This document shows, in pieces, positions 12,401 through 23,500 of a stretch of DNA of 64,000 nucleotides. The translations under genes were made by a program, and so were the position numbers. The DNA comes from Elymus sibiricus (taxonomy: Eukaryota > Streptophyta > Magnoliopsida > Poales > Poaceae), in the NCBI GenBank assembly GCA_039707655.1, contig CM077663.1:432839830-432903829 (forward strand), written 5' to 3'. The notes beneath the pieces were generated by a model, which did not search any database, was not told the DNA's origin, and saw only the letters and a list, made by a program, of their open reading frames with translations. The first letter of the stretch is position 1. The number at the start of each line of letters is the position of its first letter.

Positions 12401-12712
12401 TAGGCTCCATCACTCTGGAGGTAGTCTTCGGATTACCAAACAACTACCGCGCCGAAGAGTTAGTCTTCGACATCGTCCCTTTCCGCAGTAATTATCATGC
12501 ACTACTGGGACGAAGCGCAATTCAACGCAATACCACACTATGCCCACGGCAAGCTTAAGATGCCCGGCCCGTGTGGCGTCATCACAGTCAAGGGCAAGGC
12601 CGAACTCCACCTCGGCACCGAAGAGTATACCGCCGCTTTAACAGCAGAAGCAGCATGTGGCACTTTTCAATCGAACCTCGAGTCGACGCCCAAGCTCCCG
12701 GACAACCGATAA
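9449..12712 (+). pseudogene. Gypsy gag and protease-like region, multiply interrupted
   Basis: The sense-strand coding region is broken into several frames: 9449-10336, 10279-10629, 10734-11423, 11595-12356 and 12298-12712. A Retrotrans_gag-type core lies at about 11130-11420 (MDHEFPEGFKPVNIESYNG, then ARHWLNSLP). It ends at an in-frame TGA (11421-11423), and another stop follows near 11557. The basic, glycine-poor tail at 11700-12300 would be the nucleocapsid region. A protease-to-RT linker-like stretch (FGLPNNYRAEELVFDIVPF) occurs at about 12420-12480, followed by a frameshift near 12500. An (AT)n run at about 10261-10280 overlaps the first frame change. The product cannot be made as one protein. 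Confidence 0.85.
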
Positions 12713-13862
12713 AGGAATCCGAACTACTGTACGGCACGATAGCTCAGCCCGACCAGAGCTCAATTAAATACTCCGGCAAAAGCTGGGAAAGGCCACATTA
12801 CGCGGCTTAACCGCTCTGTGGCACACAAACATTTCTCGCATTTTCTTCACAGGTTCGCTTTCGCGTAGGACAGGATTGGCGACAGGGAATCGGCCCGGAC
12901 GCGCAAGGGAATCCCTGGATATTCCCCTCGAAGACAATCCGGATACATTCCGGATCCGCACACAGCTTCTTCCCGCCTGGTCTAAGCAGGTTCCGCCGTC
13001 ATACTTCTTTTTATAACATCACTTGTCCTCATACGCATAGATGTATTACTCGAATACAACATGTAGGTTTACATGACGCTTATCTGCTATCATTTATTAT
13101 TGACACCTTTCGTCATAACGGCATCCGTACATCGTGTCATGCCTTAATACGCCAGGGGCTTCATTGTACCCATAATATGGCAATAAAGTCCGACCACCTT
13201 CTCGGTCGCTCGGCACCCCGAACTTATATCATTATATGCATCAGCTTCGAACCATGTCTTGGGTCAATAGTTGGGTTTGCCCGGCTCCCATGTTTTGGTA
13301 CCTTACGTTCCGCTATATCGGCTAAGGTAGCGCTGGAAGAACTACTGCGATTGTGTCCCGGTTCTTCCGGACGAGCACCTCAGTAGAGAAAGCCGAAAAC
13401 TGACTGTCATGATACGGCGAGAGCTGGTCAGCTGTTCGAGAGGTTGTAAAATCTTTAAGGATTTATTCCGCATAATGCCATAACCAATGCAGCGTGCGAC
13501 GGATCGGTCTTTCTTCCGATCAGGTGCTGATAGAGCCCCTCGTGCGGTCTTCCGAACACCAGGTGCTGCGCCTACCTTACTTAAACTCCTATGGCTAAGT
13601 GAGAGTGATAAAGCCCTATAGTCTGATTGCCTGGTTCGTTGTGCTGAACACCTCCTTCAAGGACCCAAAAATGGGATAAAGAGCGTTCAGGTTTATCCCG
13701 AACACCCCCGTACTTTCTACGTGGGGGCAGAAGCTGACGACTGGCCAACTCTCAGGATTAATACATATGAAACGGCCGCACAGGAGGACAAACTTTCACA
13801 TGATAGGCAATATATAATAAAAGTGACCTCGCTCCGCCTTACAAAGCACAGCATGACTGTCT
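12713..13862. other. Non-coding middle of the Gypsy element
   Basis: This stretch of about 1.15 kb lies where pol would be expected. It has no long frame and no recognisable RT, RNase H or integrase motif on either strand. It separates the decayed sense gag/protease from the 3' end of the antisense gene and may contain its 3' UTR. Confidence 0.6.
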
Positions 13863-16800
13863 TCATGGAAATACAATGTCTTTGGTACATTGCTCCGCCA
13901 CAAGGCGGGCTCCTTTCAGGACACTATCATAACATAATTCGGGCTTGCGGTGCTCCTTCCCCTCCGGCGGTCCCTCGGTCATCAGCTTTTCAGCATCAAG
14001 CTTTCCCCAGTGCACCTTCGCGCGGGCAAATGCCATTTGTGCACCTTCTATACAGACTGACCGCTTAATAACTTCGAGCCGAGGGCAAGCACTCACAATC
14101 CGCTTCACGAGCCCGAAGTAACTGCCTGGAATTGGCTCGGCGGGCCATAGCCGGACAATTAAATCCTTCATGGCTAGTTCGGCCGCCTTGTGCAGTTCGA
14201 TCAGCTGTCTCAGCTGATCGGCAAATGGCACCGGATAATTCGGCGCCAAATACTGCGACCAGAAGAGCTTTTCCTCAGCTCGGTAGAAGTGAGCGGCATC
14301 AGATATGCTGCGCGGCAGCTCCGCAAACGCCCCTGGAGAAATCAGAATTCAATTTATTACCTTGATTTTCTCCCTTTACTAAATAAAGACCGCCTTGTAC
14401 AAGGAAGAGCCTTACCAGCCGCAATCCTCTTCGCTTCCTGAATTTCCTTCAGAGCACCTTGGGCTTCCTCCCGAGCATCATTTGCGGCCTGGAGAGCTTG
14501 GGCGAGTTTTGATTCTTTCCCTGATAGACTCTGCTCCAAAGTCTCGCTCTTCTTCACGGCTTCCTGGAGCTCTCGTTCAGCTTCAATGACCCTGGCCTCA
14601 TGCTTCTCGTGAAGAGCCTGCTCCACGGCTGCTTTCTTTTCGGCTTCGACCATAGCCTTCTTAAGCGCCTCAAATTCGGCCATTGTCCCTAGAGCGCACA
14701 ATACTTTCATCAGGCACAATTATTCATTGGTGCTAAAAAGACCAGGGTTTCGGCATACCTTGGTTGTCCTCCAACTGCTTTTTCACTCGGCCAAGATCTT
14801 CTTCGGCCCGCTCCAGACTAAGCTTCAGTCCGGATACTTCCGCAGTATGAGAGGCAGCAGTCGCTACAGACGCCTGTTCATAAAAGAAGAGATATATGTC
14901 ATCAACTGAGTCTCCTGCGAACGGAAATTTGATCCTCTGTCCGGTTCTTTCTTTCACCGGACAGTGTATCAGGGGCTACTATCCATACTATGACAATCTT
15001 CAAAACCTCATAAAACATACCTCAAAGCCTTTTATAAGGCTGATGCAGGATTCATTCAGTCCACTTTCAGCGGACTGAATCTTTTCAATCACCGCACCCA
15101 TAAGGGCGCGATGTTCATCGACGATGGAAGCACTTTTTAGCGCTGTCGATAAGCTGCCCTGCACCTCCGGTTGGACAGAGGTTGTCGGCGGAGCAGGCTC
15201 GCCCCCTCCAGCCGAGGAAGGCTGCCTGCCTGATCCTGGAGCCTCAAAGGTCTCCGGGACTGTGTCCGGCTGTGGGCCGAATCCAAGATCGCCCCCGCCG
15301 TCGACGCTCACGGGAGCCGTCGCTCCCATATATCCGGCCCCTGAGGTGTGCCCTCCCTGGTCTGGGTCCTTCTGGGACGACACCTCTGTGTCATTCCCAG
15401 GCTTAGGGGAAGGGGCCTTCGGAGGTGTCTCGCTCTCTAAGGCATCCGAGCTCAACGAGTCCTCCGACGAGGATTGTTCGGTGCGATACCTCGCCGGACT
15501 GCAAAAAATATGGTGCAAATTAAAATATTATGCCTTAATGATCCTGGACGCATAGACGTGTTCGGATTTCGTGTACTCACGAATTCACCAGGGGCTGGGC
15601 CCTGGGATCCCACTCCGGGCTGCTATCGGTAGCAGTGGTGGACGCCTCTGGAAGGGGGGTTTTTCCCCTCTTAGGCGATTCGGCCTCCAAGGATGAGGAG
15701 GCCGTCCTTTTCTTTCCTCCCCCCACGGGGGACTCGTCTTCTTCCTCCTCCTCGTCCTCTTCGGAGGAAGGATGGGCATTGGAGTGTTCGGATTTTGTGT
15801 CCGAAGCACCGCGGCGACGGAGGCCTCCCCTGGTCTCCTTGGCCTCCTTGTTGGCCTTCTTCTTCAGCGCCTTATAAGGCGCTGGGACCAGCATCTTCGT
15901 CAGAAGTGGTCCGGCCGGTTCTTCCGGCAGTGGGGCCGGACAGTGTATCCGCCCCGCCTTCTTCGTCCATCCCTAGGAGAATTGTGGAAAGCACGCTAAA
16001 GTGTCGTTCTCGGGATATGCCAACGAAACATGTGTATGGACAAAACATAGCGATGACTTACCGGACTTGCGGGGCGGGACAGTTGGTACCCACGGTCCTC
16101 GGCGGAGTCCGGCCACGATTTGCCGGACTTGAAGGGCACCTTCCAGATATCCTCGTGCGAGGAGCCATAGAGCTCCCGTAGGGTCTGGTGCTCGGCCGGG
16201 TCGTACTCCCACAGATTGCAGGCCCGGTGCTGACAGGGAAGAACCAGGCGAACTAACATCACCTGGACTACACTGACAAGCTTGATGTCCTTGTCTACCA
16301 TACCCTTGACGCGCGCCTGGAGCATCGACAGCTCGTCGGACGAGGACCAGTCCAGGCCCTTCTTGGGCCAGGACGTAAGCCGCAGGGGGGCTCCGGATCG
16401 GAATTCAGGAGCAGCGGCCCACTTTTTGCCGCGCGGCTCAGTGATGTAGAACCACTGCTGCTGCCACTCCTTGACGGAATCATTGAAAGTGCCTGTCGGC
16501 CATGTGACCTTGGGCATCTTGCTCACCATGGCGCCTCCGCACTCGGCGTGCTCGCCGTTCACTACCTTGGGCTTCACATTGAAGATCTTCAGCCATAAGC
16601 CGAAGTGTGGCGAGATGCGGAGAAAGGCCTCGCACACGACGATAAATGTCGAGATGTTGAGGAAGGAATTAGGGGATAGATCATGAAAATCGATCCCGTA
16701 ATAATACATGATGCCGCGAACAAATGGGTGAAGGGGAAACCCGAGCCCGCGGACAAAATGAGGGAGGAATACAACCCTCTCGTGGGGCTCCGGAGTAGGG

Positions 16801-16931
16801 ACGATCTGTCCCGCCGCCGGAAGACGGTGGCCGATTTTCTTGGCCAGATACCCGGCCTCCCGAAGCTTTTTGATATCCTTCTCCTGGACGGTAGAGGCCA
16901 TCCATTTGCCTCCTGCTCCGGATCCGGACAT
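13863..16931 (-). CDS. Antisense six-exon gene in Gypsy element (gypsy-type Transposase_28-like)
   Basis: A spliced gene on the strand opposite to gag. The exons I infer are 16931-16062, 15972-15581, 15498-15021, 14873-14759, 14688-14416 and 14332-13863. All five introns are GT-AG, every junction keeps frame, and the total is 2598 bp (865 residues plus stop). Exon 1 (290 residues) resembles the plant domain known as putative gypsy-type transposon (Pfam PF04195): it has FLPHFVRGLGFPLHPFVRG, a hydrophobic core and WQQQWFYI. The middle exons are acidic, serine-rich and low-complexity. Exons 4 and 5 are strongly coiled-coil (for example ALKKAMVEAEKKAAVEQALH). The last exon is a compact helical C-terminus. 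Antisense extra ORFs are known in some plant Gypsy lineages (Grande/RIRE2-type). Function is unknown. The frame is intact although the sense gag is ruined. Confidence 0.82.
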
Positions 16932-17046
16932 TTTCGGAAAACCTCTGTTGGTGGAGAAGACGAACGCTTGGGCGCTAGGGCTCGAGCGAAAGGGAATGGA
17001 CGAGCAGAAGGGGGAGAAGGCGTGGGTGAAAAAGGGGAGTCCTTAT

Positions 17047-17055
17047 CTCTTTATA
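17047..17055 (-). promoter_or_regulatory. TATA box candidate for the antisense gene
   Basis: The minus strand reads TATAAAGAG at 17055-17047, about 116 bp upstream of the ATG at 16931. That spacing suits a short 5' UTR. It suggests the antisense gene has its own promoter between the 3' LTR and exon 1. Confidence 0.45.
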
Positions 17056-17488
17056 GAGGCAATAGAAACTTTGTGCCTCCCCGCTTGTCTGGTAGAACCT
17101 GCTCGTTCCCCACTCGCCGCGATTGATGGTGCGGTTGGGTTACCCACTCCCGTATTGATGAGAATCCCGTGATAAAGGGACACGATCTCTGCTTCGACAA
17201 GACGTGCTCATAAAACCGCCTCGCAATATGCGCAGCAGCTGGTTGAGAAACGGTTCAGATAAGGACCGGGCCACGGTGTGGCATCAAGCTTTGAAAAATT
17301 GTCAGCAGATTCGATTCGTAATAAACTATGCTCTCTACGGTGGCATGTGGAAATTATTTTGCAGAGCCGGACACGATCCTCGTGTTCGAAATTTACCTTG
17401 GAGTACTCGGAGATGGAACCCGCCTTGCAATGCCGAAGACAATCTGCGCGCCGGACTCATCGTCATTGAAGCCTGGTTCAGGGGCTAC

Positions 17489-17961
17489 TGAGGGAGTCCT
17501 GGATTAGGGGGTATCCGGACAGCCGGACTATATATTTTGGCCGGACTGTTGGACTATGAAGATACAAGATCGAAGACTTCGTCCCGTGTCCGGATGGGAC
17601 TCTCCCTGGCGTGGAAGGCAAGCTTGGCAATTCGGATATGTAGATCTCCTTCTCTGTAACCGACTCTGTGTAACCCTAGCCCCCTCCGGTGTCTATATAA
17701 ACCGAAGGGTTTAGTCCGTAGGACAACAACAATCATAATCATAGGCTAGCTTCTAGGGTTTAGCCTCTACGATCTCGTGGTAGATCAACTCTTGTAATAC
17801 TCATATCATCAAGATCAATCAAAAGCAGGAAGTAGGGTATTACCTCCATCGAGAGGGCCTGAACCTGGGTAAACATCGTGTCCCCAGCCTCCTGTTACCA
17901 TTAGCCTTAGACGCACAGTTCGGGACCCCCTACCCGAGATCCGCCGGTTTTGACACCGACA
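17489..17961 (+). repeat. 3' LTR of the Gypsy-type element
   Basis: The LTR is 473 bp, preceded by a polypurine-like tract (TTCAGGGGCTAC). It differs from the 5' LTR by about eight substitutions and a 2-bp insertion. It ends at the TGTGC duplication (17962-17966). Confidence 0.93.
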
Positions 17962-18639
17962 TGTGCCGCTGCATCTTCGATCCAACGGCTCCCCGTTGCT
18001 CATATTAGGTGCTCCCCGTAGCTTAATTACCCGCAACGGTGATATGAGCATCTAGGTCGTATGATCAGTGATCAGATGGCACATGCGTAGTACTTGTACT
18101 TTCTGCGCATTTCCCAAACTCTCTCAGCCGTATATTGCAAAAACATTCAAACCTCCTACTGTGGGCCGTTAGATCTCAGTGAACTCGTATCACCATAGAA
18201 TCTACGGTGCGGGAGCACCTCATATTCTCCCGTGCGAGAAAACATAAGGTGTTATTGCAGCTTGGATGCTACGGTGATACGAGCTTCGAGGTCGTTTGAT
18301 CTGAGATCCAATGGCATCTGAGCAGTCTTTGTGCTTGTAAGCAGTGGCCGAACTCTTTGGGGCTTTTCTGCAAAAAACCATTCGAACCACCGAGGAGGTG
18401 TTGGGTCACAAATCTAACGGCTCTGAAGAGCTTGTATCACCAAAGCATCTAAGGTGTGGTAGCACATGATATTCTTACATACAAGAGAATATGATGTCCT
18501 CCTTCATCTTAGATGCTACGGTGATACGAGCTTCGAGGTCGTTGGATATGGGATCCAAGGGCATCTGAGTAGTTTTTGTACAAATTGTGTGCATTTCTCA
18601 AACTCATCAAGGTTTCGTGTAAAAATATTAAGACACATC
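17962..18639 (+). repeat. Tandem array of about 245-bp hairpin units
   Basis: Related units begin near 18016, 18261 and 18508 (about 245 bp apart), each with GATGCTACGGTGATACGAG or a variant. In each of the last two units this segment is preceded by its reverse complement (CTCGTATCACCATAG at about 18194; AGCTTGTATCACCAAAG at about 18429). Each can therefore fold into a stem-loop of about 100 bp. The array is split by the Gypsy element on its left and by Angela copy 2 on its right. No coding frame is seen. Confidence 0.75.
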
Positions 18640-20456
18640 TGTTGGGGAACGTTGCATGGGAAACAAAAATTTTCCTACGCACACATAAGATCTATCCATG
18701 GAGATGAGCATCTACGAGAGGGAGAGTGAATCTACATACCCTTGTAGATCGCTAAGCGGAAGCGTTTAAGAAACGCGGTTGATGTAGTCGAACGTCTCCG
18801 TGATCCAAATCGCAAGTCGTCCCTCGATCCGATCACGAACTAGCGCCGAACGGACGGCACCTCCGCGTTCAACACACGTACGGCTTGATGACGCCTTCAC
18901 CTCCTCGATCCAGCGAGCGATGGTGAAGTAGTGGTTGAGTTCCAGCAGCACGACGGCGTGGTGATGGTGGTGAGGAACAATCTCTGCAGGGCTTCGCCAA
19001 GCACTACGGAGATTATGACGGAGGAACTAGAGGGTTAGGGTTGCCGCACACGGCTTGGGGAAATCTTGATGTGTCCCGTGTGCTAGCCCTGCCCCTCTAT
19101 TTATATGTTGAGCCTTGGGGTCTAAACTTGGAGTAAAAGCCTCCTCCAGGTCGGTTTTGCCCGCACAAGGTCGGTTTGGCCCGCAGGGAAAGAGTCCAAC
19201 TCGGATCCCTGCCGAACCGTGCACAGCCGCACACAAGCGGTAGTACCGCTTCACACAAGCGGTAGTACCGCTTGGGCGGTAGTACCGCTTCACACAAGCG
19301 GTAGTACCGCTTACGCGGCAGCAAAACTACTTTTGCACTTTCCAATACCTCGTGGGCTTTATCCCTTTGGCCCATATAAAGTGTTGCTGCACCCGAACAC
19401 TTTGGTAAACATCCGGAACCCCTTCCGGTGAATTCTGGAACCCTTCCGGAGATCAAAACACTATTATCACATATATCAATCTTTACCTCCGGACTATTCC
19501 GGAGATCCTCGTCATGTCCGGGATCTTATCCGGGACTCCGAACAACCTTCGGTCACCAACAAAATAACTCAACTATACTAATCGTCACCAAACGTTAAGT
19601 GTGTAGACCCTGCGGGTTCGAGAACTATGTAGACATGACCGAGACACCTCTACGGCCAATAACCAATAGCGGGACCTGGATGCCCATATTGGCTCCTACA
19701 TATTCTACGAAGATCTTTTATCGGTCGAACCTCTATGTCAAGGATTCAGTTAATCCCGTATGCTGTTCCCTTTGTTCTTCGGTATGTTACTTGCCCGAGA
19801 TTCGATCGTCGGTATCTGTATACCTAGTTCAATCTCGTTACCGGCAAGTCTCTTTACTCGTTCCGTAATACAAGATCCTGTGGCTAACTCTTTAGTCACT
19901 TTGCTTGCAAGGCTCAATGTGATGTTGTATTACCGAGTGGGCCCTGAGATACCTCTCCGTCACACGGAGTAACAAATCCCAGTCTTGATCCATGCCAACC
20001 CAACAGACACCCTCGGAGATACCTGTAGAGCACCTTTATAGTCACCCAGTTACGTTGCGACGTTTGATACACACAAGGTATTCCTCCGGTGTCAGTGAGT
20101 TGCATGATCTCATGGTCAAAGGAACAGATACTTGACATGCAGAAAACAATAGCAATAAACTGACACGATCAAATGCTACGTTTACAGTTTGGGTCTTGTC
20201 CATCACATCATTCTCCTAATGATGTGATCCCGTTATCAAATGACATCTCATGTCAATGGCTAGGAAACCTTAACCATCTTTGATCAACGAGCTAGTCAAC
20301 TAGAGGCATACTAGGGACACAGTGTTGTCTATGTACCCACACATGTATTTGAGTTTCCAATCAATACAATTATAGCATGGATAATAAACGATTATCATTA
20401 ACAAGGAAATATAATAATAACCAATTTATTATTGCCTCTAGGGCATATTTCCAACA
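18640..20456 (-). repeat. 3' LTR of Angela copy 2
   Basis: The LTR is 1817 bp (minus-strand sense) and carries four palindromic minisatellite units. It differs from the 5' LTR near 18660, 18802, 19817 and 20399, plus one extra 22-bp unit. Confidence 0.95.
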
Positions 20457-20506
20457 GTCTCCCACTTGCACTAGAGTCAATAATCTAGTTCACATCACTA
20501 TGTGAT

Positions 20507-23500
20507 TTACATTGTAATGAATCGAACACCCATGCAGTTCTGGTGTTGTTCATGTTTAGCCCTTGGAAGAGGTTTAGTCATCGGATCTGCAACATTTAGA
20601 TCCGTGTGTACTTTGCAAATATTTATGTCGTCCTCCTTGATGTAATCGCGGATGGAATTGAAACGTCGCTTTATGTGTCTGGTCCTCTTGTGAAATCTTG
20701 GTTCCTTGGCTAGAGCAATGGCACCAGTATTATCACAAAACAGAGTCATTGGGTTAAGCGCACTAGGCACTACTCCAAGATCTGTCATGAACTCCTTCAT
20801 CCAGACACCTTCCTTCGCCGCCTCCGAGGCAGCGATGTACTCCGCTTCGCATGTAGAATCTGCTACCACGCTTTGCTTGGAACTGCACCGGCTAACCGCA
20901 CCCCCATTAAGAATAAATACGTATCCGGTTTGCGACTTAGAGTCATCCGGATCAGTGTCAAAGCTTGCATCGACGTAACCCTTTACGACGAGCTCTTGAT
21001 CACCTCCATAAACGAGAAACATATCCTTAGTCCTTTTCAGGTACTTCAGGATATTCTTGACCGCCGTCCAGTGTTCCATTCCTGGATCACTTTGAAACCT
21101 TCCGACCATACTTATGGCAAGGCTGACATCGGGTCTTGTGCACAGCATTGCATACATGATAGAGCCTATGGCCGAAGCATAGGGGATGACACTCATCTTT
21201 TCTCTATCTTCTGCAGTCACTGGGCATTGAGTCTTACTCAACTTCACACCTTGCAATACAGGCAAGAACCCCTTCTTGGACTGATCCATTTTGAACTTCT
21301 TCAAAACTTTGTCAAGGTATGTGCGTTGTGAAAGTCCTATTAAGCGTCTCGATCTATCTCTATAGATCTTGATGCCTAATATGAAAGCAGCTTCTCCTAG
21401 GTCCTTCATTGAAAAACTCTTGTTCAAATATTCCTTCACGCTTTCCAGCATTTCTATATTGTTTCCAATCAGTAATATGTCATCCACATATAATATTAGA
21501 AACGCTATAGAGCTCCCACTCACTTTCTTGTAAATACAAGCTTCTCCGTAAACTTGTATAAACTCGAACGCTTTGATCACCTCATCAAAACGAAGATTCC
21601 AACTCCGAGATGCTTGCACCAGTCCATAAATGGATCGCTGGAGTTTGCAAACTTTGTCAGCATTCTCTGGATCGACAAAACCTTCTGGTTGCATCATATA
21701 CAACTCTTCCTTAAGGTAACCGTTAAGGAACGCTGTTTTGACATCCATCTGCCAAATTTCATAATCGAAAAAGGCAGCTATTGCTAACATGATTCTGACG
21801 GACTTAAGCATCGCTACGGGTGAGAAGGTCTCATCGTAGTCAACTCCTTGAACTTGTGAAAAACCCTTTGCCACAAGTCGAGCTTTATAGACGGTGACAT
21901 TACCGTCTGCGTCCGTCTTCCTCTTAAAGATCCATTTGTTCTGAATGGCCTTACGCCCTTCAGGTAATACTTCCAAAGTCCATACTTTGTTTTCATACAT
22001 GGATCCCATCTCGGATTTCATGGCCTCTAACCACTTCTCGGAATCCGGGCCCATCATCGCTTCTCCATAGCTCGTAGGTTCATCGTTGTCTAACAACATG
22101 ACCTCTAAGACAGGGTTGCCATACCACTCAGGAGCAGTACGCGTCCTTGTCGACCTACGAGGTTCTATAGCAACTTGATCCAAAGCTTCATGATCATCAT
22201 CATTAACTTCCTCTTCAGCTAATGTAGGCTCCACAGAAACAACTTTCTGCGTTGCGCTACTCTCAGGTTGAAGTAAAGGTTCAACAACCTCATCAAGTTC
22301 TATCTTCCTCCCACTCAATTCTTTCGAGAGAAACTCTTTCTCAAGAAATGTTCCGTTTTTAGCGACAAACACTTTGCCTTCGGATCTGAGGTAGAAGGTA
22401 TACCCAACTGTCTCTTTTGGGTATCCTATGAAGACGCATTTCTCCGCTTTGGGTTCCAGCTTTTCAGGCTGAAGCTTTTTGACATAAGCATCACATCCCC
22501 ATACTTTAAGAAACGACAGCTTTGGCTTCTTGCCAAACCAAAGTTCATATGGCGTCGTCTCAACGGATTTCGATGGTGCCCTATTTAAAGTGAATGCAGC
22601 TGTCTCTAATGCATAACCCCAAAATGATAGTGGCAAATCGGCAAGAGACATCATAGATCGCACCATATCCAATAAGGTTCGATTACGACGTTCGGACACA
22701 CCATTACGCTGTGGTGTTCCAGGCGGTGTCAATTGTGAAACAATTCCACACTGTCTTAAGTGACTGCCAAACTCATAACTCAGATATTCTCCTCCTCGAT
22801 CAGATCGTAGGAATTTAATCTTCTTGTTACGATGATTCTCAACTTCACTCTGAAATTGTTTGAACTTTTCAAATGTTTCAGACTTATGTTTCATTAAGTA
22901 AATATACCCATATCTACTTAAGTCATCAGTGAAGGTGAGAAAGTAACGATAACCACCGCGCGCCTCAATACTCATTGGACAGCACACATCAGTATGTATG
23001 ATTTCCAATAAGTCACTTGCCCGTTCCATTGTTCCAGAGAACAGCGTTTTAGTCATCTTGCCCATGAGGCATGGCTCACATGTGTCAAGTGATTCAAAAT
23101 CAAGTGACTCCAAAAGTCCATCAGCATGGAGCTTCCTCATGCGTTTTACGCCAATATGACCTAAACGGCAGTGCCACAAGAAAGTGGTATTATCATTATC
23201 AATTCTACATCTTTTGGCATCAATGTTATGAACATGTGTATCATTACTATCGAGATTCAATAAGAATAAACCCCTCACATTGGGTGCATGACCATAAAAG
23301 ATATTACTCATATAAATAGAACAACCATTATTCTCTGATTTAAATGAGTAACCGTCTCGCAATAAACAAGATCCAGATATAATGTTCATGCTTAACGCAG
23401 GCACCAAATAACACTTATTTAGGTTCATCACTAATCCCGACGGTAATCGAAGAGCGAGCATGCCGACGGCGATCACATCAACCTTGGAACCATTTCCCAC

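Larger units (their letters stand above)
8952..17961 (+). mobile_element. Complete Gypsy-type LTR retrotransposon lacking pol, with antisense gene
   Basis: The element is 9010 bp, bounded by LTRs starting TGAGGGAGT and ending CA, with an exact target-site duplication TGTGC (8947-8951 and 17962-17966). The LTRs look like the wheat Fatima-type family from memory. The sense strand has a decayed gag and a protease-like stretch. I find no reverse transcriptase, RNase H or integrase. The 3' half holds a spliced gene on the opposite strand. By eye the two LTRs differ at eight positions plus a 2-bp indel over about 471 bp (about 1.7%). It is a non-autonomous element. Confidence 0.93.
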
